Assembly (NCBI GenBank): GCA_963281255.1
Contig: OY725490.1
Coordinates: 5,208,001-5,272,000, forward strand
Length of the DNA: 64,000 nt
Reading direction: 5' to 3'
Source: Aphrocallistes beatrix
Lineage: Eukaryota; Porifera; Hexactinellida; Sceptrulophora; Aphrocallistidae
In this document: positions 11,456-22,453 of the stretch, in pieces
Numbering within the stretch: position 1 is the stretch's first letter
How the letters are laid out: every line of letters starts with the position of its first letter
Made by a program: the position numbers and the translations under genes
The notes under the pieces: generated by a model
What the model was told of the DNA's origin: nothing
Seen by the model: only the letters and a program-made list of their open reading frames with translations
Databases searched by the model: none

Positions 11456-12643
11456 AATTATTTTCCCTGATCATGTTGACATATATTGGGGATACCGAAT
11501 GTTAGATATATGCCCAGTAGCACTGCAACAACTTCTGCTGTTGTCTTAGTTTAAGTGGCCTCGCAACGACGTATTTGCTGAGGTAGCAAACGGCTACGAG
11601 CACGTGTTTATAACCTCGTTCATCTGTTGGCATATCGACGAACAGGTCAATACCAATGTGTTGCCAAGGTCTCTCGGGGAAATGATAGGTTGTAGTGCTC
11701 TCTGCAGTTGGGGCATCTTCGCTGAGTCGACTTGACAATGATGGCATGACTTTCTCTATTAGAAAGATTGTAATATACTATTATATTTTATATATTAAAA
11801 ATGCTAATTTTTTAGCTTGCCGACTATATTACGCATAATGGGCATCTTCTGAAATGAGTGCCGTAATTTTATTTTATCCATAACGGATTATGGTGAAATA
11901 ATATCATGAGTATGAATTTAATGAAATTTCGATACATGGTCTTGAATGTTCGTGTCTTCACGATTAATCATCCTTCAAAATTTTCAAACCCCTATGGCTA
12001 TGGTTTTAGTCACAGACTTACAGAATGTCTAATTTGCTGGTGTGATTTCAAGAAATTTATAATTGATGGAAACAAACTTATGAATTGCTTGATATCTTAA
12101 TACATTCTATCCCCAAAGTAATTTTGGCGAATCGACACTGCCATTTCATTCTCGCCTGGATGATCGAGATAATAATCCTCTAGAATCTTTGCGATGTACT
12201 TTATTGGGTATTCAAACCGCTCCATGATTCTCCGTTTACTGCGAATAATCTAGAAAAAAACAATATAATGAGGGGCTACGCGTTGGATTGTAAAATATTA
12301 ACAATTTAGGATGTCATTCTGAACTTTCAATTATTAACTAAGAAATGGTCAAAACTTTGCTTACCTTGAAGAGTTTTCCTCCTTCCACCTGAAACCGTGA
12401 GGCTTTCCTTCTGAAGTTAGCTCGTCCATATCTATGCTGGATCTCAGCTGGATAGGCTCCAGTCAAGTGGTACTGGCACAAGTTATTATAGTCAATATCT
12501 TCCATCAGGTTTTGCTTTGTTAAGTTTCCCTACTTATAGTAGTACAATCTACGACTCGGGTTGACAGTATATCAGATAAGAAAGTGTGTCAAGTTACCAT
12601 AGATACTGAATATCCATGGTGCGTGTCAAGTTACCATGAAACA

Positions 12644-12875
12644 GGTCTATTTTATAAATTATTTGTTTACTTTTGTTTACACTAGGTGCATAAAGTAAAC
12701 AATTTTCCAAAATATGCTAGAAACTGCATTCAACGGTTGACTCGGGGTTTTTGGGGGTGTAGATTTCGAATATTATATTTTCAGTTCGATATGATAAATC
12801 TTTGTTTGCTTTTTTTACAATATCTACCTATATAAAGTAAAAAATTCCCAAAATAGGTTAGATTAAGCAACTCGT
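12644..12875. other. Flank of the Ginger element
   Basis: Bases ~12707-12780 are a direct-orientation relative of 5115-5190, just outside the left Ginger end. The element may have inserted into, or between, two copies of another repeat. No gene is seen. Confidence 0.4.
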
Positions 12876-12959
12876 GGGGCCGTATTCACTAAGAACTTAA
12901 GATCGAACTTAAGATCGATCTTAGTGCTTAAGTCTCAAGTTCGATCTTAAGACCGAACT

Positions 12960-13280
12960 TTAAGGTTACCGCCCTCAAAAAACATGTGATTTGGCTTAAA
13001 GCATACGATGAAAGTAGAGCTATAAGAGATGTTAAGCGTGGGCAGATATCTCCGTCAAGAAATACTTGCAAATTCCAAACCGTTTTTGATTCTGATTTCG
13101 AGTTTTTGAGATACAGTGTCTCAAAGTCTTTGTTTTTCGCTAGCACATCTTAATGGTAGAAATCCGGCAACTCAAGAATTGTTTAGGACATACCAAGGAA
13201 TCAAATGATTATAAAATCGAATCATAGATAGTCTATCATATTTGCCACTTCATTGGACCAAAAGAAAGTTAAGTAACCTA
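12960..13280. repeat. TTAA-2 family fragment
   Basis: It starts TTAAGGTTACCGCCC and follows the family for ~320 bp. The other end of the element is missing. Confidence 0.7.
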
Positions 13281-13614
13281 GGGAGGCATCTTAAGTATTG
13301 TAATTGATTTCCACTAATTACTCCATAATTGTTATTCAAACTTCTATCGAACATTGAATCTACCTTGAATGATATTGGACTTCAAAAAAATTTAAATATT
13401 TTTAAAACAATTCTCTTATTGTGTGTAACATCGCAACGTGTATCACATGCTATAATTCGTGGCAAATTCTTCTTGGGTTTGTATGAATAAACAAACATAT
13501 ATTCTTCGATCATATAATCTTACACTCATTCTAACATGCCTAATAATAGAGATAGGCTTTATATATTGATTAACATGACTGATACTAATCACTTTGATCC
13601 TAAGATTTTCCTAT

Positions 13615-14350
13615 TTACAATGATTTATCCAACAGTCTCTGACATTTCAATCTATAATAGTCCCTCTGCTCTTCTATCAACTGTAGCTGTACTGAGAATA
13701 CAGCCATCTGTTTAAACAAAACTTCCTGCTGTAATGGAAGTAAGTCTGCAGCCTCCATGAATTCGACCGAATCATCTTGCTCATCAACAGTTCACCTTCT
13801 CTTCCGACTTTTCTTTTATGTCTTACGAGTATATATTGTCGGGATTTCAACTTCTGGAGACTCTAAACTTGGAGTACCTTCAAATTCAACGGGACCTGCA
13901 GCTGATACTGTTGATACCATTGGAATTTCATTGTTCTCATCTGGTGCTTGAAAAAGATTCTGTTAAAAGCAGGGGTGTTTTGAAACATCTCTGTCACCCG
14001 ATCTGCAGAGTCAGAAATACTTCTAACTGCTGATATAATTTGCATGTCCTCGTCTTCTACCTGTCCAGCAGGGTTGGTACCCTACCAGTCTTTCTGGGTT
14101 CCTGTTTTTGTCTGTAGAATTTCCTGAGCTTCTCAAAATCTCACCTGATGATTCAGTTTCATTAATAAGACTGCACCCTTCTTCTCTGGTTCAATTTGCT
14201 TTGCGGGATTTGTCCATTTGGTTTGGTATTGTTAATGCAAGTACTCAGCAGCAATTTATATACACGGGAGGACACCGACTTACCATAACCACTAATGATA
14301 CCATTTATTTTCGTAACACCAAATGACTTCGAAATCTTAACGTCGCTAGA
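13615..14350 (-). pseudogene. Remnant of a Harbinger Myb/SANT-type accessory gene
   Basis: The last part (13758-13615) is an intact 47-residue frame beginning MEAADLLPLQQEV. It is a Leu/Gln-rich amphipathic helix with EEQRDYYRLK, very like the C-terminal coiled-coil tail of the Myb/SANT-like DNA-binding proteins encoded next to Harbinger transposases. Upstream, 14045-13863 (MQIISAVRSISDSADRV) and 14356-14162 are open in part but separated by stops and frame changes. No clear Myb triplet of tryptophans is visible. The assignment rests on the tail plus the Harbinger-like termini. Confidence 0.4.
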
Positions 14351-14951
14351 GTTCAATTTATTGTACGAGCTTCTCGTATCCAGTGTTTATATTTTGTTTT
14401 GGAGGTTTTAATGTTACAATATACAAAGACACTTGTTGTTTATATGTTTTGCTTAATATAATATTATTAATGCATGATATACAACTAATGCTCTTCCTTT
14501 GATATTGACTAGTGTAGAATAATTATAGATTACATACGCGTACATAAAACATTTTCATAATATAATTCAATCCAGTCAAAACAAGATTTACCACAGCAGA
14601 TATTGTAAGAGACTCACCAAGCATTCCAGGTGGTACAACTACATAGATAGAAGCTTGTCTTACAGGAGTGAGTTAATCAATCTTCTTTGCTCTTAATATT
14701 TTTACATTAATTTCCTCAATTTTGTTCAAAAAGAAGAAATAAGTTTATTTTTACTAGATCAATAATAAATGACCACTTACCATGACTAATATTAGACTAT
14801 AGTTTTGTATTTGATGAGTATAATGCTATATTCTAATCATATTAACCCTAAAGTTATTTTTAAGTTCGATCTTAATTCTTAGTGAATAGCTCTAAGTTTG
14901 GTCTTAAGACTTAATATCAATCTTAGTGTTTAAAATCTTAGTGAATACGGC

Positions 14952-15035
14952 TGCTGGTGTCCGCAGGGCGACTTTGCGGAACAAAGTGTTCGCAAGCCGC
15001 GCAGCGCAAGCGAGCGAAGTGTGCTTGTACTTGTA
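14952..15035 (+). repeat. Hairpin-head repeat, head only
   Basis: Only the GC-rich head survives (complement of GCGCGGCT and CGCTTGCTTG motifs), abutting the Harbinger-like end. Confidence 0.6.
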
Positions 15036-15054
15036 GTATATATATACACATATA

Positions 15055-15550
15055 GACTACCTGGACAAAAGTATTCGACCACCACGAATACCTCCATACA
15101 AATACTAGTATTAAAGTGAATCTATTCATAATGGAATACGTATGTACTTAAACAGTAAAAAATATTTAAACAGTAAAACATATATTTTTGATTTCAGATT
15201 CGAAAACTACACATCAGAATTGCTAATTTTTGAGACTTTCGATACAAATACTAATTCTCATGTAGAAAATATCAACCTCTGCCACTTTGTGTCACTAATC
15301 GCCACCATATATAATGGCTGTGGCTCGGGACAAATAGCATCAAGTATCAAAAGTAGATATTTAAACGTTGGGAGTTGTAATTGAGTTGAGGATCTCAATT
15401 ATGAGTAATTAGAATGTGTAGATTGGAATTAGAGATCAAAAATAGAGTATTTCTAACAGTTTGAGCACGTATTCATCTATGAATAGATCCACTTTAATAC
15501 TATTTGTATGGAGATTTCTGTGGTGATCGAAAACTTTTGTCCGGGTAATG
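15055..15550. mobile_element. Tc1-related MITE, ~496 bp
   Basis: Inverted ends of ~75 bp start with ACTACCTGGACAAAAGTATT (left) and ATTACCCGGACAAAAGTTTT (right, inverted), with TA flanks. Tc1-like short elements of this type also occur at 30902, 62215 and 62723. No transposase is present. Confidence 0.75.
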
Positions 15551-15638
15551 TATATATTAACATTAATCGAGTTTTAATATTAAGGATCTAATCTCTCTGA
15601 TAATGAAAATGATGATTTTAAAATTCAATGCTCATATA

Positions 15639-16989
15639 CAGGGTGTCTCAAAAGTTTTTTCCGGTTGTACTAATACCCATAACTTGTAAACTATAGTATA
15701 GAAATCTTAAATTATTTGCCAATATAATCAATCTCCTTTAAGTTGGATACAAAAATTAATTCGAGCAGGCATCCCTGAGATTAAATTCTCCAAAATCGAC
15801 GGTGTGAGTCCATTCCAGATATTTTTCAGGTAATTAGCGAGCTCTGACAAGTTGGTGGCTGGTCTCTTCTTGTCAAGCTCTGCTTGAATAATCGCCCAAA
15901 GATTTTCAATGGGATTTAAATCTGGTGAATTGCTAGGCCAAATTCCTTTAGCCCAGTACCCTGGAATATGATTGGAAAGCCAGGTTTGCGTCTTTTTGGC
16001 GGTGTGGGCAGGAGCCGCATCCTGCATAAAAATGGCCTCGGACATCAAGCGACACATTTTCCGTTCTGTCACTGGGCCTGTAGTTTTCTATCTCTTCAAG
16101 GTAGGGAGGCAGGACTTCTCCAAAATTTCTTTTATATAGTATTCTGCATTTACAGATTGTTTGGGAGGAAGAAAATGGATTTCCGAGATCCCAGTGTCAC
16201 TCATCATCCCCCAGACCATGATTTTAGGCGGGAATTTAACTGTCTGAATAGGCTCAATGTTTCGCGCATTCTGACTCCAAACCCGATCGTTCTGCCGATT
16301 TGTTGGATGGAAAAGTTCAAAAGAACTCTCGTCACTAAAAAGAACCCTTTTTCCAATCCTGTTCATCCCAAAATTTATGACTAAGGCAGAATTGTAGCCG
16401 CTGTTCCTTCTGTTTTTCCGACAATTTTGGTTGCGAAGGTCTTTTGTATGGCTTTGCTCCGATGGTATTCCTTAAATAACGATGTATCGTGTCTTTACTA
16501 ACTCTCTGTGAATTTTTCGAAACGATACAAGCAAGTTTTCGCTTAGACTGCCAACGTTTGCCTAGAGATTTTCTAATAATGATTTTAGGAACGCGAGAAA
16601 GCCGTGTTGGACGCCCAGACCGAGGTTTGTCCGCCATAGATTTGCCTGATAGAATCTTCGTTTTCCAATTCCAAACAGTCTTAACTGTAACCCCTAAGGT
16701 CTGAGCAATCTGTTTCTGGCTAATACCAGATTCTAACATACCGATTGCACGTAATCTCTTACCAATTCTGGAATTTTGGACATCCATAATATAAACTATA
16801 TATTGATGATGAAGTGAGGTCAAGAAAATCACAAGATGTTAACAAATACAATTGATTTGTATTTCATTCAAACATTATGACCGTTCAAGTTAAATATTAT
16901 AAAAAAAGGGCGAGTTTAAATGCAAGCACTGATGTAAAAGGAATATTTTGATAAATTATAAAACCGGAAAAAACTTTTGAGACACCCTG
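15639..16989 (-). mobile_element. Tc1-like transposon, complete with TIRs
   Basis: A 1351-bp element with near-identical termini CAGGGTGTCTCAAAAGTTTT at both ends, flanked by TA (15637-15638 and 16990-16991). It encodes one minus-strand transposase with only two disruptions, so it is a recently active-looking copy. Confidence 0.9.
15728..16787 (-). pseudogene. Tc1-like transposase, one frameshift and one stop
   Basis: The reading starts MDVQNSRIGKRLRAIGM at 16787. The N-terminus is a paired-type helix-turn-helix (SQKQIAQTLGVTVKTVWNW) followed by the basic GRPTRLS stretch. After DWKK the frame shifts, consistent with one extra G at ~16346, into VLFSDESSF with the first catalytic Asp. A single in-frame TAG at 16088-16090 precedes MTERKM. 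The remainder carries the second Asp (MQDAAPAHTAKK) and the third acidic residue (SPDLNPIENLW, DDE type). The frame ends at 15728. Total length, ~350 residues, is normal for Tc1. It acts, when intact, by binding its TIRs and cutting at TA. Confidence 0.85.
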
Positions 16990-17173
16990 TATGGTCATAC
17001 AATGACGAAGTAAAAAGAAATGCTAACTTCAAAACGAATTGTCTAAGAATCTCACTCTAACCTCCTAATATACTTCTCAACTGTTCTCCAGGCTATTATT
17101 CATAAATATTAGTCATAATAAGCGTATGTCTATTAGTAATACCAATAATAATTTAATAATTATTAATTAAGTA

Positions 17174-17895
17174 CAGTCGAATCCGCTTAATAGGCTCACT
17201 GTTTAATCGGGTCACTTTTCGCCAGGACCGGAATATCACTCACACATAGAAGCTAATCCTTACTATTAAAACTCGATTAATGTTTGTTTGTTTGTATGTG
17301 TGTATAGTATATACGTATATCTCTGTAACGAATTGATTCAAGAAATTGTCAGGTACATAAAGCTGATTTTTGGCATGTGGGAGTCTTTTGGCTATGACTC
17401 CACTAAGTTCTGAACTCAGAGCAAAATGTCGACTCATCATGGAATTATGACGTCATTGTCACATTTCAAAAAGTTAAGCAATATAGTTATTCGAGCATAA
17501 CTCAGCCATTATAGGAGATAGAAGGCTGAAATTTTAATAGAATATGTATATTAATATACCTCACATATGACCAAACTATTATCAAATGATGGCTCATCAC
17601 TCTGTTATGACGTCATCATTACGAATCAAAATTTAAAAAATTTGGTGATTTTTCGTGCGATATCGATTATGACAGTAGGACAGGCGTATTTAGGAATGTT
17701 ATCTCTCACATAATTAATCAATGGTGACCATATGCGCCCAAAGGGCGCCTCAGGTGGACACAAAGTGTCCGCCAGCTGCGCAGCGCAAGCAAGCGAAGCG
17801 CGCTTGTACCAAATATTTTCAGTTAATTGTGTCCTCCGCTTAATCGGAGCAAAATGTACTCTGACCGATGTGACCCTATTTAGCGGATTCGACTG
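17174..17895. mobile_element. pogo/Tigger MITE interrupted by a hairpin-head repeat
   Basis: Ends are CAGTCGAATCCGCTTAATAG and, inverted, CAGTCGAATCCGCTAAATAG, with TA flanks. The interior between ~17255 and ~17808 is an inserted hairpin-head repeat. Without it the MITE would be ~170 bp, like the copy at 4281-4462. Confidence 0.8.
17255..17808 (-). repeat. CRE/AP-1 hairpin-head repeat, full-length copy
   Basis: In this orientation it begins with TTACTATTAAAACTCGATTA and a short TA-rich tract, then the tail (CTGTAACGAATTGATT), body and GC-rich head. TGACGTCA lies at 17448-17455 and 17608-17615. The insertion into the MITE gives clean borders for this repeat. Confidence 0.75.
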
Positions 17896-17897
17896 TA

Positions 17898-18449
17898 TAT
17901 AAATATCTATTACCGTCCATAGCGAGGAAATCCTCACTATGGACTAGTCCATATCGAGGAAAAGAAAATTTGCCATTCGTGCTTGTGTTGAGATATACTA
18001 TTATGATTACATATGGAATTTGTGTTGTGAATTATACTGTAGAGAATGTGTTAGAAAGGTATTTGCGGTTATTACACAATTGCAAACAGCAATTCATGCG
18101 CATACTCAAATCCTAATCAGGTATTAAATATTTTTTCAACTCCAAATGGGCACAGCCTTTTAATTATGCTGAACGCCTCCCATCAAGGAATTTGTATCAC
18201 AGAGAGTTGATTAAACAAGCGAGAGAGAGAATTAGCCTGAAAGTAAAAGAGACAAGCATAGCCACAATTCTGGTAGGGTTAATCAAGCAGTATATGTAAT
18301 GGAAAGCGGAAAATTCAGGACAGTTTAACGTAAGGGGGTTCAGGATCTAGTGAAGTGGCATTACGCGTTGTAGCACGAGATCTATGGGGTGTTCTTGTAG
18401 ATGTTCACGGTAAGATCAACCACGGTGCATGCGATAGGATTTTGTTTAA
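17898..18449. other. Unannotated stretch
   Basis: No recognisable gene or terminal repeat is seen. Two short direct repeats (TCCATA-CGAGGA type) occur near 17916-17960. Confidence 0.4.
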
Positions 18450-18469
18450 TTACAAGAACACAAGTATCA

Positions 18470-19480
18470 CATCACTCGTACAATTGTTGTTCACTTTATT
18501 CGCCTCTGTCCTAATTGCCAAGCCATAAAGGGGAAGAAAACAACTCACAAGATTATACACAACCCTATCATCCCCAATTCTGTTGGTTGCAGTAGAAGGC
18601 TGACTTGGTATACATGCACAAGTGTGAAGATGACAGATGCAAGTACATACTAACCTACAAGGATTGTTTTGTAAGTTTGTCGTTCTTAGAGGACTGAAGA
18701 CAAAATCATCAAAGGAGGTAGCCGAGCTTTTAGTATCCATTTTATGTGAGTATCGTCCATCACATATTTTAAAGACGGACAACAGGCGCGCATTCAAGAA
18801 CGAGGAGCTGTAGATCTCCTTCGCAAGCACTGGACGACACCCCCATCATGCACGGGAGAACACGAGAAGCAAGGGACTAGGGCAGCGTGGAACGTGCTAA
18901 TGGCGACTAAAGAAGCAACTGTTCGCTAGCTTGAAATCTCTCGACCATCCAATAGACAAGTAGGTGTTAGGTTTGAAATTTGTTCAGTATACTGTGAACA
19001 CTGTATATCATAGCAGTTATTAGAAATACGCCTTATTATGTACATTTTGGGAGAAGTTTCAAACATATCTACTGATGAGTTGCTACCTACAGAAGTATTT
19101 GAGTAGGTAGAATTTAAAAATGACCTGGTGACTACCCTGGAACAGAGGCAGATCACTGATTATTCCTCACAAGCTTCTCTCCTCATTACAACAGCATCTG
19201 ACCTGGAGCCACCGTTCACTACTCCCCAGTTGTCTAGTTTAAGTCTAGACCAACGCTTCGAGCTTAGCAGTGGACAACAGGATACAGGTTCAACATTTGT
19301 CTATTCGTCTTTTCCAGCTACTGAATTGGTTCAAGCGTCTAGCGAGCCTGCTCACACCTCAGGAGATGAAGCAGAACCAGACACCGGTCCACTATCTCCA
19401 ATCCTGGAACTTCTTCTAATTGAGGATGAGGATTCTTATGAATTGCACCTCATCTTATTGATTCAGAGCACACATCTTAT
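18470..19480 (+). pseudogene. Integrase pseudogene (KRBA2/GIN-like), plus-strand copy
   Basis: Read on the plus strand, several frames together give an integrase: SSKEVAELLVSIL, then LKTDN with the second catalytic Asp (~18775), FKNEEL, and later QLFA/LKSLDHPIDK and FVQYTVNT before ~18990. Downstream is a Ser/Glu-rich tail (19128-19480). The segment 18985-19115, containing NTPYYVHFG, is present here but deleted from the inverted copy. Stops and frame changes are frequent. The family is the Gypsy-integrase-derived group that includes KRBA2 and GIN-type proteins. Confidence 0.5.
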
Positions 19481-19652
19481 ATATATGTACATCTCACAAC
19501 CCTCCTACAACCTACCCGTCTACACCCCCGTCTACAACCTAGTGAAAGGAGAGATCTTGATAATATCCTTATCCCAATGGATATTATTAACCAACAGGTC
19601 CAGTGTTCTTACTTCCCAAGGGTACCGTATTATCAGCAGTCCAGCAGGGTAA

Positions 19653-20035
19653 AGGCAGTTACGTATGGCGCGAAGGACTATTAACTTGTTACAAAAACAA
19701 GATTAAATGATTGTCAAAATGTCACATTAGTTTAACTACGTGTAGAAACAAACATTAGAGTTGTCTATAAATTTTCAAAAATAAATAAGACTGGCAGGTT
19801 CAATGGAAGCCTCGTCGACGATAGGAATCGGCATCTTCACATTGTCTCCACAGTGGCATGGTTTGTGTCGTTCACTGCTTGACTCGATCATTATCTTGTC
19901 TTGCCTCTATAGACTGTGAAAAGCATCGTAATGGAGTTTTTCTCTATTAGATTCAAGCTTACAACAGAATATAGATGCAGAAGTACTGCTCCTCCTTCGC
20001 GCTATACGTATATGCCTTACCTTGCTGGAGTGTTG
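19653..20035. other. Spacer between two converging integrase pseudogenes
   Basis: About 390 bases with no frame or repeat structure that could be recognised. Its two borders (GGTACCGTATTATCA and inverted) are matching, so the homology of the arms runs up to it. Confidence 0.45.
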
Positions 20036-21030
20036 ATAATACGGTACCCTTGGACAGTAACAACAATGGACCTGTTGGCTAATAATATCTATTGAGCTAA
20101 GGATATTATCAAGATCTCTCCTTTCACTAGATTGTAGACGGGTGGTGGAGGGTTGTGAGATGTATATGTAAGGTGTGTGTTCTGAGGTACAGTTAAGTCA
20201 TAATAATCCACATCCTCAATTAGAAGAAGTTCCAGGATTGGAGATAGTGGGCCGGTGTCTGGTTCTGCTTCATCTCCTGAGGTGTGAGAAGGCCCGCTAG
20301 ACGCTTGAACCAATTCAGTAGCTGGAAAAGAGGAATAGACAAATGTTGAACCTGTATCCTGTTGTCCACTGCTAAGCTCAAAGCGTTGGTCTAGACTTAA
20401 ACTAGACAACTGGGGAGTCGTGAACGGTGGCGGCAGGGCAGATGCTGTTGTAACGAGGAGAGAAGTTTGTGAGGAATACTCAGTGATCTACCTCTGTTCC
20501 AGGGCAGTCACCAGGTCATTGTTCATAGTATACTGAACAAATTTCAAACCAAACACCCATTTGTCTATTGGATGGTCGAGAGATTTCAAGCGAGCGAACA
20601 GTTGCTTCTCAAGTTGCCATTAGCACGTTCAACGCTGCCCTATTCCCTCGATTCTCGAGCTCTCCCGTGCATGATGCGTGGTGTCATCCAGAGCTTGTGA
20701 AGAGATCAACAGCTCCTCGTTCATGAATGTGCGCCCGTTGTCCGTCTGTAAATATGTGTTGGAATATACTCACAGAAAATCGATATTAAACGCTCGGCTA
20801 CCTCCTTTGATGAATTTGTCTTCAGTGTTCTAAGAATGACAAACAAAACAATCCTTGTGTGAGTATGTACTTGCATCCGTCATCCTCACACTTATGCATG
20901 TAGTATACCAAGTCAGCCTGCGACTAACAGAAATGGCGATGATGTGATACTTGTGTCCCTGTAAGTAAACAAACATCCTATCGCGTACACCGTGGTTGAT
21001 CTTCTCGTGAACATCTACAAGATCATCCAT
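20036..21030 (-). pseudogene. Integrase pseudogene, minus-strand copy (inverted partner)
   Basis: The minus strand repeats the gene of 18470-19480 in opposite orientation: DDLVDVHEKINHG at ~21025, then the integrase remnants, then the Ser/Glu-rich tail MSSLSLDQRFELSSGQQ (20409-20089), nearly identical to the plus copy. It retains the region upstream of the core better but lacks the ~130 bp around NTPYYVHFG. The two copies converge tail to tail. Confidence 0.5.
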
Positions 21031-21137
21031 ATAATTTTTCGTGCAACAACGCGTAATGCCCCTTCACTAGACCCTGAAGGCCCTTACGGTAAAGTGTCCT
21101 AAATTCTACAATCCCCACTACATATATTACTTTGATG

Positions 21138-21415
21138 CAACTGCATGTCCTACAAGCTCTTAACTTGCTGCATGTCCTACAAGCTCTTAACTTGCTGCAT
21201 GTCCTACGAGCTCTTAACTAGCTGCATGTCATACGAGCTCTTAAGCAGCTGCATGTATTTCAAGCCCTTAACCACCTGGATGTCCTACAAGCTCTTAACC
21301 AGCTGCAATTCATACAAGCCCTTAACCAAATGCATGTCCTACACGCTCTTAACTACCGCATGTCCTACGAGACATTAACCAACTACATGGTATGCAAGTT
21401 CTTGGATAGCTGCAT
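21138..21415. repeat. 27-bp tandem repeat
   Basis: About ten copies of a unit like CTGCATGTCCTACAAGCTCT plus TAAC(C/T)AG. The plus-strand open frame across it simply reads the repeat. Confidence 0.9.
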
Positions 21416-21504
21416 GGCTTACATTCCAAGTTGTGATCCTGGTGAAACGCAATAATATACGCTTTTCTCCTGTAATTGGGAAATTGCTTTATTGTCTAGT
21501 CAAA

Positions 21505-22015
21505 CTATGGTTTGAGTTGGAACAAATAGCAACATAATTTATTTCAATGGTCAATGAACGGGGGAACGTACTTAAGGAAAATACTGAAAATCTCTAAGAA
21601 TCCCTTCAGTGGAACATTCGGACACATTTTAAGCTGTTAAAATGCATATAACTTCTACATTGAAAAAATATTTCCAAAAATAGTCACGTGACCACTTTAA
21701 AGAAGAGAAATTTACGCTGATTACGAATATCATAGTACAAATTGAACAATTTAAAATGTAGACGTTATATGCATTTTAACACTTTAAAATGTGTCTGAAT
21801 GTGACACTAAAAGTAGCATTTTTAGGGATGTTCCACGAAATGGATTTTTGGGATTTTTGGATTTTAGTTTGGGATTTTAGGTTGTTTGTTACTTCCAAGG
21901 CTTCCCCGCACAAATGAGTTAGCAATAATCTAGCGCCATTTAAGAGATATATCATATGTACCTTTCCCCGTTCATGTACCATTGAAATAAATTATGCTGC
22001 AATTTGTTCCAACTG
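21505..22015. mobile_element. Snapback MITE
   Basis: The left part (GAGTTGGAACAAATAGCA, CAATGGTCAATGAACGGGG) is found inverted at the right (TTCATGTACCATTG, TGCAATTTGTTCCAACT). The arms also meet at ATGCATTTTAAC-type sequence near 21640/21765. It is non-coding. Confidence 0.65.
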
Positions 22016-22453
22016 GACCAAAAGTTTTTCGGAGTAGACTGGACTATTAGAGGGTACATCAGAATTGAAATGCCATTCTGAAGAAAATTCACCAAATTTT
22101 GTTTGTCACCTAGGGTAGATCTAACAAAAATTTTTTAGGAGTACAAGTTTTGGATGGGTGCAGTAGTGATTACGCATCCAAAGGGCGATTCGAAATCCCA
22201 TGGTGTTCGAGAGACTAATTAATGATCATTTTACCTTAAATTAGTGCATCTAAATGGAGAAAGGTGATCCAATACTATAGTTGTTACTAATTTATTACCA
22301 AATGATACAAATCTTTGCTGCGCACTAACAGACATTTCAACGATACCAAAATTAACCTGACAAACTTCATTCAATAATTAGGTGAACTACTAATTCAACC
22401 TATAGACTGTAAGCCATACTATACCAATAACTGTTAAACAGAGAAACTGATTA

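Larger units (their letters stand above)
7963..12505 (-). pseudogene. Ginger transposase gene: integrase core + GPF + OTU, multi-exon, frameshifted
   Basis: Exons were inferred from splice-like borders. 12505-12365 starts MEDIDYNNLCQYHLTGAYPAE and has the RANFRRKASRF motif. 12249-~12107 contains DHPGENEM, part of a zinc-binding H..H region. ~11757-11460 is the integrase core, with the first Asp in HIGIDLFVDM and the second in ICQHDQGK. 10868-10762 has the catalytic Glu in SLVEAHTK. 10683-10316 is an acidic linker. ~9760-9540 has GPFQVNS, the GPY/F domain. Then come 9306-~9229, ~9122-8981 and ~8886-8765, and the OTU exon. Within exon 3 the frame changes between ARPLK and the part carrying the second Asp. 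Further shifts occur near 10565 and 9690. The zinc-binding Cys pair was not found. The copy is probably inactive unless these are sequencing errors. Confidence 0.65.
5195..12643 (-). mobile_element. Ginger-type DNA transposon (degraded), ~7.4 kb
   Basis: Inverted termini starting TGTTTCATGGTAACTTGACA lie at 5195 and, inverted, at 12643. The repeat continues through a second GGTAACTTGACA unit. Flanking 4-mers are GGTA and GGTC, so a 4-bp target duplication with one change is possible. Inside lies a minus-strand, multi-exon gene with a Gypsy-like integrase core, GPF motif and OTU domain. Published Ginger elements combine a retroviral-type integrase with OTU/ULP1/PHD domains, and that combination is the basis for the name. 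Guests: MITEs at 5408-5597 and 9896-10302, and the element at 5757-7319. Confidence 0.65.
12876..14951. mobile_element. PIF/Harbinger-like element with a degraded accessory gene
   Basis: The termini read GGGGCCGTATTCACTAAG on the left and, inverted, GCCGTATTCACTAAG on the right. Both are followed by iterations of CTTAAGATCGA-like units. Such termini are typical of Harbinger-class elements. A TTAA-2 fragment lies inside at 12960-~13280. The only coding trace is a minus-strand accessory-protein remnant; no Harbinger nuclease is present. Confidence 0.6.

Noticed and set aside
21145..21378. 77-residue frame on the plus strand.
   Set aside because: It is a reading of the 27-bp tandem repeat.
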